A DNA stretch of 9,328 bases from Candidatus Microgenomates bacterium. Lineage in GTDB: Bacteria > Patescibacteriota > Microgenomatia > UBA1406 > GWC2-37-13. The notes under the pieces were generated by a model. The model saw only the letters and a program-made list of their open reading frames with translations. It made no database searches and was not told the DNA's origin. This document shows, one piece after another, positions 5,762-9,328 of this stretch. A program made the translations under genes and the position numbers. Within the stretch, counting starts at the first letter, position 1; every line of letters begins with the position of its first letter. The stretch covers positions 1 to 9,328 of the forward strand of contig WFWI01000091.1 of assembly GCA_015491205.1 (NCBI GenBank). The letters run 5' to 3'.

Positions 5762-5813
5762 AACTTCCAAATCTTTTTCTTACACAAAAACCAGCCCCCC
5801 GCCTTTGGGAGGG
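5729..5813 (-). promoter_or_regulatory. Candidate transcription attenuator for pfkB and the DAHP-synthase-like gene
   Basis: Reading the minus strand there are four G/C blocks: strand 1, CCCTCCC (5813-5807); strand 2, GGCGGGGGGC (5803-5794); strand 3, GGCCCCCCGCC (5756-5746); strand 4, GGCGGGGGGCC (5739-5729), then seven T. Strands 3 and 4 form the terminator. Strand 2 is identical to the first 10 nt of strand 4, so it can pair with strand 3 over 10 bp and prevent it. Strand 1 can occupy strand 2. This is the 1:2/3:4 versus 2:3 logic of an attenuator. Degenerate duplication of a terminator is the plain alternative. Confidence 0.5.
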
Positions 5814-5859
5814 AAAAAGAAGTAAAAGTAAAATTTCCAACTCCTAACCTTTCCCCTTT

Positions 5860-5883
5860 CCATATATGGAGATAATTTTAGCA
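5860..5883 (-). promoter_or_regulatory. Candidate pfkB promoter with adjacent palindrome
   Basis: On the minus strand 5883-5875 reads TGC-TAAAAT, an extended -10 with one mismatch to TGnTATAAT. A clear -35 is lacking. Initiation near 5868 would give a leader of about 155 nt that contains the whole attenuator-like region. Directly at the predicted start lies the 10-bp perfect palindrome ccatatatgg (5860-5869), a possible operator. The remainder of 5814-5972 shows no gene. Confidence 0.4.
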
Positions 5884-5972
5884 TAAAAGATTGAATTGGA
5901 AAAGTATCTATTATCAAGTATTTTGTTTTAAACTTTTCGTTGTAGCTTTGCGCTATCTATTTCATCCAGTTT

Positions 5973-7442
5973 TCAGATCAGCGACAGGATAAAAAGTAGA
6001 ATGAATCCTAGCGTATAGGAAGAAAATGTTTCTGCTAAAAGAAGAGAAAGGAGGAAGATGATTACTAGCCTTTTAGTTTGATGTATTCTACTTGTGCCGA
6101 AGAAAAAGTGAAGTACAGCAAGGTAGGCAAGTGACAAGAAGAGAAAGGTGGGGCGATTTAAAAAATCTTTTTTTACCATAGTTTTTAATACAGATAATGG
6201 TTCAGGAGAAGGAGAAGGTGTAATAGTTGGGCCTTCTGAGAGTAGAGGAGAGACCCCAGTTCTTTTTCCTAGGTTTTCTGAGAGGTATTGCATAAGATCA
6301 GGGTTGTTTATGAATGGTCCTATAAAACCAGGCTGTATACAGACGAAATCTACAGGAGTGCCAGAGTCTATCCCTAATGCTACTTGGACTAGCTCTTCAA
6401 CTTCCTCTCTGCTCATATTAGGGGATAAGTGTCCTCCTTCGAAACCTACTCCTAGAGCTCCTCTAGCTATAAGGTTTTTGAATATCCATTGGTATGTAGT
6501 CATCATTCGTCTTACTGCCTGAGGCCTTGTTTGCCATCCATTAAACTTAAAAAGAAATCTGTTTTTCCCCCATGGTTGCTTTAATATCTCATAGGCAGCT
6601 GCTTCATCAACCTGCACGTTATTTTTCCCTTCATATTCTATAAATCCACCACCATAGGAGCCGTAAAGCCCATTTCCAAGTTGAACCATAAGTTTGATTT
6701 TTGGATTAAAGGATGAGGCATAGATCCTAGCTAGGTTTACAGCAGAACGAAACCACAGCTTATTAAACTCCTTTACAAAAGGATCGTTTGGTGAAACAAG
6801 TCTTTTGCTTGGAGGTTCAAGGTTCTTTCCTTGTGAGGCAAAATATTCTTTGGCTATCCTTTCCCATTGGGGCCTTTGTGGTTCATTATAGATCTGCATT
6901 TCTCCGTAATACCCGCCTGACCAAACAACTATTCCTCCAAAATTTTCAGGCATGCTTTCAAAATTACCCCCCCAGGTTTTTTTAAATTCTTCGTTTATTT
7001 TTTTTAATAGTTCTTGTAGCTCTGAGGTGAAGGTTGAATCCCATGGAACAAAAGTGCCATCATCTCCTCTTGCTACATACTTGGCTCCTTTGTCTATAAG
7101 CCATTGTGGATATTTTTTTTGTCCAGTTCTGGTAAGACCTGAAAGATAGATTTGGATCCAGAATTGTTTATTCGTCCCTTTTATCGCATTTGTTTGTCGT
7201 TCAATAAATGAGATTAAAGGTTGGATGTTAAAATCATCATCTCTTGGCTCCAGGGTTGACCACCAGACTTCAGGGTCAGAGGAGGTATAAGCCCAGTTTA
7301 GACTCCAATCCCTTACCCAATGACAATAACCTACTCCTTGAAGATAGGGAGAAGGTACTTGGGCAAATGCTGAAGTTGTTGGGATGTAGGTTATAGCAGT
7401 TATAGCCACAATGAAAATTTTCAAGTATTTCTTAAAACTCAT
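5973..7442 (-). CDS. Secreted, membrane-anchored TIM-barrel glycoside hydrolase-like protein
   Basis: This 489-aa protein has a signal peptide (KK then a hydrophobic stretch at 7-20, cleavage probably after TSA or AFA near 25-27). An exported domain (about 30-390) is followed by a linker rich in Pro/Ser/Thr (TITPSPSPEP, 406-415). The C-terminus is strongly hydrophobic, with a membrane helix at about 432-449 and one or two more at 458-489. The middle resembles GH42-like or related beta-galactosidase-type barrels: WWSTLEPRDDDFN (60-72), WIQIYLSG (95-102), PQWLIDKGAKYV, then IVVWSGGYYGE with Glu181 where the general acid usually sits after strand 4, and LGVGFEGG with Glu335 as candidate nucleophile. 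I infer hydrolysis of an extracellular glycan, but the substrate is unknown. Its ATG lies 11 bp inside the end of pth, so it shares that transcript. No family can be assigned with certainty. Confidence 0.75.
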   Translation of the reverse strand: MSFKKYLKIFIVAITAITYIPTTSAFAQVPSPYLQGVGYCHWVRDWSLNWAYTSSDPEVWWSTLEPRDDDFNIQPLISFIERQTNAIKGTNKQFWIQIYLSGLTRTGQKKYPQWLIDKGAKYVARGDDGTFVPWDSTFTSELQELLKKINEEFKKTWGGNFESMPENFGGIVVWSGGYYGEMQIYNEPQRPQWERIAKEYFASQGKNLEPPSKRLVSPNDPFVKEFNKLWFRSAVNLARIYASSFNPKIKLMVQLGNGLYGSYGGGFIEYEGKNNVQVDEAAAYEILKQPWGKNRFLFKFNGWQTRPQAVRRMMTTYQWIFKNLIARGALGVGFEGGHLSPNMSREEVEELVQVALGIDSGTPVDFVCIQPGFIGPFINNPDLMQYLSENLGKRTGVSPLLSEGPTITPSPSPEPLSVLKTMVKKDFLNRPTFLFLSLAYLAVLHFFFGTSRIHQTKRLVIIFLLSLLLAETFSSYTLGFILLFILSLI

Positions 7443-7980
7443 TTTTGAGACTTTTTAATAATTTTTGAAAAATATCAAGAAAAGAAAGCTTTAACTTTTT
7501 TAGCTCTTCTTCAGAGAAATTTTGTAAGACGTAGATATCACCTTTTATCTTTCCAGTTTCTTTTCGATTGTCGATTCCAATCCTTATTCTTAAAAAATCT
7601 TTTGTTCTTAACGCTTGTTCGATGGAGATTATCCCTTTGTGCAGTCTTGGCCCGCGAGCAAAATCTATTCTAAATTTACCGAGTGGAATATCAAGGTCAT
7701 CGTGGGCAACTATTATTTGTTCTGGTTTAATCTTAAAATACTGGGTAAATTTTAAAACTACCTGTCCTGATAGGTTCATAAAAGTTAGAGGCTGGACTAG
7801 TATAAGCTCTTTTCCAAAAAGTTTAGCTTTTCCAGAGCGGCAAGTTAATCGTTTTAGTTCTTTTAGGTTTGCTCCGAGTTTTTCAGATAAAAAATTTATA
7901 AAAAGAGCCCCAGCATTGTGGCGATTAAGACTGTACTTTTCTCCTGGATTGCCAAGGCCAAAGATGACTTTTTTTGTCAT
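7432..7980 (-). CDS. pth: Peptidyl-tRNA hydrolase
   Basis: Pth releases peptides from peptidyl-tRNA dropped by ribosomes, recycling the tRNA. The protein is 182 aa, slightly short for the family. Motifs: FGLGNPGEKY (7-16) with Asn11; NRHNAG (19-24) with the catalytic His21; QPLTFMNLSG (63-72); and VAHDDLDIPLGKFR (91-104) with Asp94. The usual GHNG motif reads L-H114-K115-G (GPRLHKGIISI), so the Asn that corresponds to E. coli Asn114 is Lys, and the preceding Gly is Leu. Catalytic His and Asp are intact, so activity is likely, but peptide or tRNA contacts may differ. ATG 7980 is preceded by a perfect TATAAT ending 7 nt upstream, predicting a leaderless mRNA. It is divergent from galT, with 31 bp between the start codons, and first in an operon with the glycosidase-like gene. 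Confidence 0.95.
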   Translation of the reverse strand: MTKKVIFGLGNPGEKYSLNRHNAGALFINFLSEKLGANLKELKRLTCRSGKAKLFGKELILVQPLTFMNLSGQVVLKFTQYFKIKPEQIIVAHDDLDIPLGKFRIDFARGPRLHKGIISIEQALRTKDFLRIRIGIDNRKETGKIKGDIYVLQNFSEEELKKLKLSFLDIFQKLLKSLKNEF

Positions 7981-8002
7981 TTTTAAAATTATACGCTATA
8001 CT
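7974..8002 (+). promoter_or_regulatory. galT promoter, predicted leaderless
   Basis: TTGTCA (7974-7979), 17-bp spacer, TATACT (7997-8002): 10 of 12 bases match the sigma-70 consensus at ideal spacing. Nine bases remain to the ATG at 8012, so the predicted start is within about two bases of it. The -35 box contains the reverse complement of the pth start codon (7978-7980) except its last base. Confidence 0.7.
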
Positions 8003-8016
8003 GTAAAAATTATGAA
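7988..8016 (-). promoter_or_regulatory. pth promoter, predicted leaderless, interlocked with the galT promoter
   Basis: On the minus strand TTCATA (8016-8011), 17-bp spacer, TATAAT (7993-7988): a perfect -10 and a 4/6 -35. Seven bases remain to the pth ATG at 7980. The -35 box overlaps the galT start codon, and the -10 lies inside the galT spacer, so the two promoters cannot both be occupied. Confidence 0.65.
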
Positions 8017-8878
8017 GCTTGCCAAGGACCCTTTTTCAGAAAGTTTTGTCATTTACGTTCCGAGCCGTCAGAATAGGCCAGAGGAGAGAAGGGGAGAGGA
8101 GATAAAATGCCCTTTTTGCAAGGGGAATGAGAAATTAACGCCCAAAGAACTTTTGCGATTGCCTGAGAAAGGGGATTGGCAGGTGAGGGTTGTGCCTAAC
8201 AAATATCCTATTTTAGAGCCCCACGAGGTGATAATTCATACTCCAGAGCACGACAAGAGCTTTTTGGATATTCCTTTTGAAAATGCTAGGCTCATTTTTG
8301 AGGCTTATAAAAAAAGATTTAATTATCACAAGAAGCATACAGAAGGGGAGGTTCTTATCTATGCCAATACAGGCGAGGAGGCCGGCGCCTCCCTTTTGCA
8401 CTCACATTCACAGCTTATTGTTTTGGATGGTTCTTTCAAGCCCTCCTTTCCCAAACCTCAGCCGGTTGAAAACCTGGTTGAGGAAAACGAGTTTTTTTGG
8501 GTGTACTGCCCGTCCTTTAGCCAGTGGCCTTATGAGCTTTGGATAAAGTCAAAGAGGGAGGTCTTGTTTGGAGAGATAGGCCAGGAGGAGCTTGTAAGTT
8601 TAGTGTTTCTTTTGCGAAAATATTTGAAGAGGTTAAAACAACTTCATGAGATCACGCATAAGTTTAAGATTCCTTTTTCCTATAATTGGTATATTTATCC
8701 TAAAAAGCCTTGGTATTTGAGAATTATTCCACGATTTGTATATCACGCCGGTCTTGAGCTTGCAAGCAATCTGACAGCCAACATTGTCTCTCCTTTGGAA
8801 GCTTCCCTTGCCTACAAGGGAGTAGAGAAGGATTACGCAAAGGTTTTGGAAAAGCTGGAGAAGTTGGGCGAGGATTAA
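8012..8878 (+). CDS. galT: Galactose-1-phosphate uridylyltransferase-like protein (HIT superfamily)
   Basis: This 288-aa member of the GalT/HIT-like nucleotidyltransferases moves UMP (or, in relatives, AMP) between a nucleotide sugar and a sugar 1-phosphate through a nucleotidyl-histidine. The zinc motif CPFC is at 33-36. VRVVPNKYPIL (58-68) and HEVIIHTPEHD (71-81) are typical. The active site HSHSQ (130-134) corresponds to the HPHGQ of classical GalT, with His132 as the nucleophile. The C-terminal half-repeat is degenerate (WYIYPKKPWYLRIIPRF). It is shorter than the roughly 350-aa E. coli enzyme. No galK or galE is nearby, so the real substrate may not be galactose. ATG 8012 is correct: the open frame extends upstream to 7568, but that part is antisense to pth, and a -10 box sits 9 nt before 8012. 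The stop overlaps the HTH gene's stop. Confidence 0.88.
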   Translation: MKLAKDPFSESFVIYVPSRQNRPEERRGEEIKCPFCKGNEKLTPKELLRLPEKGDWQVRVVPNKYPILEPHEVIIHTPEHDKSFLDIPFENARLIFEAYKKRFNYHKKHTEGEVLIYANTGEEAGASLLHSHSQLIVLDGSFKPSFPKPQPVENLVEENEFFWVYCPSFSQWPYELWIKSKREVLFGEIGQEELVSLVFLLRKYLKRLKQLHEITHKFKIPFSYNWYIYPKKPWYLRIIPRFVYHAGLELASNLTANIVSPLEASLAYKGVEKDYAKVLEKLEKLGED

Positions 8879-9105
8879 TACTCTTCTTTTTGGGTATCGA
8901 TTCCCAAGAGTCTTAGGACCACTTCTTTTCTGTACCTTCTGTCTCCGCGGGAGTTAATTCTTATGGCTGGAAGTTTGCCTTTTTTCCCCCATCGCTTAAC
9001 AGTTAGAGGGGAGACCCTTAAAAGTTCTGCTACCTCTCTTACAGTTAAAAGATCTGGCAGGTCATCTAAAGATACCTTTTTTTTACTTTTGCTATCATCT
9101 GACAT
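8875..9105 (-). CDS. Small excisionase/MerR-type helix-turn-helix DNA-binding protein
   Basis: This 76-aa protein has a charged N-terminus (residues 1-15, Ser/Asp/Lys) and a single winged-HTH domain. LLTVREVAELLRVSPLTVKRWGKKGKLPAIRI (19-50) is the HTH_17/excisionase pattern, and the wing GDRRYRKEVVLRLLG (54-68) follows. Proteins like this act as excisionases or as small transcription regulators of the BldC kind. No integrase or att site is visible here, so a regulatory role is the simpler reading. The gene is convergent with galT and its stop codon shares the palindrome TTAA with galT's stop (4-bp overlap). ATG 9105 is preceded by TATAAT ending 7 nt away, a leaderless arrangement. Its own upstream region contains two candidate operators, a heptad repeat and a 34-bp palindrome. 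Confidence 0.9.
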   Translation of the reverse strand: MSDDSKSKKKVSLDDLPDLLTVREVAELLRVSPLTVKRWGKKGKLPAIRINSRGDRRYRKEVVLRLLGIDTQKEEY

Positions 9106-9112
9106 AGTGTAT

Positions 9113-9141
9113 ATTATAGAAAGTTAAAAGTTAAAAGTCAA
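9113..9141 (-). promoter_or_regulatory. Near-consensus promoter of the HTH gene, predicted leaderless
   Basis: On the minus strand TTGACT (9141-9136), 17-bp spacer, TATAAT (9118-9113): 11 of 12 consensus bases. It is the strongest promoter in the window. Seven bases separate the -10 from the ATG at 9105. The -35 box lies in the third unit of the adjacent heptad repeat. Confidence 0.75.
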
Positions 9142-9149
9142 AAGTTAAA
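9122..9149. repeat. Four tandem heptads (agttaaa)
   Basis: Four 7-bp units are arranged head to tail: agttaaa, agttaaa, agtcaaa, agttaaa. Only the third differs, by one T-to-C change, and that change creates the TTGACT -35 box on the minus strand. The unit style (three variable bases then TAAA or CAAA) matches the three hairpin-forming spacers elsewhere in the window, but here no inverted half is present. Confidence 0.85.
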
Positions 9150-9170
9150 AATTTTATTTTGTTTTTATTT

Positions 9171-9328
9171 TTATATCAGCCCAAAAATTGGAAAATTGAC
9201 TATTTTTTCCGATCGGAAAAAATAGTCAAAATTATTAAGGTTGGGGCTTGTTGATAGGCTAAAGTTGTTGTGTATTTGTTTAAGGCCTTGAATAATATTT
9301 TGAATGAAGTTTGCAAAAAGGTAGAGAG
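9171..9328 (-). other. Unresolved right edge, possibly the C-terminus of a minus-strand gene
   Basis: Two minus-strand frames are open from the window edge: one of 51 codons ending with TAA at 9173-9171, and one of 42 codons ending with TAG at 9202-9200 inside the palindrome. Neither shows a motif I recognise. The second would place its stop within a hairpin followed by TTTT, a normal gene-end arrangement. The plus strand has no long open frame here. I cannot choose between them, or exclude non-coding DNA. Confidence 0.25.
9196..9229. repeat. 34-bp perfect palindrome
   Basis: The two 17-bp halves are exact reverse complements with no spacer: ttgactattttttccga is followed by its complement. 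The core is ccgatcgg. On the minus strand the palindrome is followed by TTTT, so it could be a terminator for a gene entering from the right. On DNA it could be an operator for a dimeric regulator such as the neighbouring HTH protein. It lies 55 bp from that gene's -35 box. Confidence 0.9.

Noticed and set aside
6148..6522. 124-codon plus-strand open frame within the glycosidase-like gene
   Set aside because: Composition and lack of motifs mark it as antisense shadow; the minus-strand frame has a signal peptide, barrel motifs and membrane helices.
7568..8011. Upstream in-frame extension of the galT frame (about 148 extra codons)
   Set aside because: It is antisense to pth, shows no GalT similarity, and the promoter and conserved N-terminus both place the start at ATG 8012.
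8875..9105. HTH protein as a phage excisionase marking a prophage or integrative element
   Set aside because: No integrase, attachment-site repeat, tRNA target or phage gene is visible, and neighbours are ordinary metabolic genes.
9122..9149. CRISPR array from regularly repeated units
   Set aside because: The units are 7 bp and directly adjacent, with no unique spacers and no cas genes.

Overview
The window is AT-rich, with about 90% of the bases in genes, and it carries ten complete protein genes plus the tail of an eleventh. It looks like a small-genome bacterium, most plausibly of the Candidate Phyla Radiation / Patescibacteria (Microgenomates-like). This rests on short intergenic gaps, a near absence of Shine-Dalgarno sites, the lemA-htpX pair, a divergent Pth, a short GalT-like protein and a tiny excisionase-type HTH protein. 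The assignment is inference at about 50-60% confidence. leuD-leuB and a DAHP-synthase-like gene are metabolically richer than usual for that group. LeuB has Bacteroidetes-like features, so acquisition by transfer is possible.

Layout. (1) 3-1286, plus strand: the leuD tail and leuB, two leucine-biosynthesis genes 21 bp apart. (2) 1431-2046, minus strand: a MntA/HepT (nucleotidyltransferase/HEPN) toxin-antitoxin-type pair. (3) 2102-3668, plus strand: lemA and the membrane protease gene htpX, transcribed away from the mntA pair. (4) 3744-5710, minus strand: a PfkB sugar kinase whose stop overlaps the start of a DAHP/KDO8P-synthase-like enzyme. They are preceded by a GC-rich leader that looks like an attenuator. 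(5) 5973-7980, minus strand: pth followed, with an 11-bp overlap, by a secreted, membrane-anchored TIM-barrel glycosidase-like protein. (6) 8012-8878, plus strand: a GalT-like HIT-superfamily nucleotidyltransferase, divergent from pth. (7) 8875-9105, minus strand: a small HTH protein sharing its TTAA stop with galT. (8) 9106-9328: a heptad repeat, a 34-bp perfect palindrome and an unresolved edge.

Two signals run through the window. First, five transcription starts (mntA, lemA, pth, galT, HTH) have a recognisable -10 box only 6-9 nt before the start codon, which predicts leaderless mRNAs. At pth/galT the two promoters interlock, each -35 box overlapping the other gene's start codon. Second, four intergenic spaces are built from degenerate 7-nt units ending in CAAA (or TAAA). 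Three of them fold back on themselves as long imperfect hairpins at gene ends. In the fourth, a single variant unit supplies the -35 box of the HTH gene.

The pfkB leader is the exception to the leaderless pattern. Its predicted leader is about 155 nt and contains four GC-rich strands that can pair in mutually exclusive ways. The last strand is followed by seven U just upstream of the ATG. It is the best candidate here for an undescribed regulatory device.
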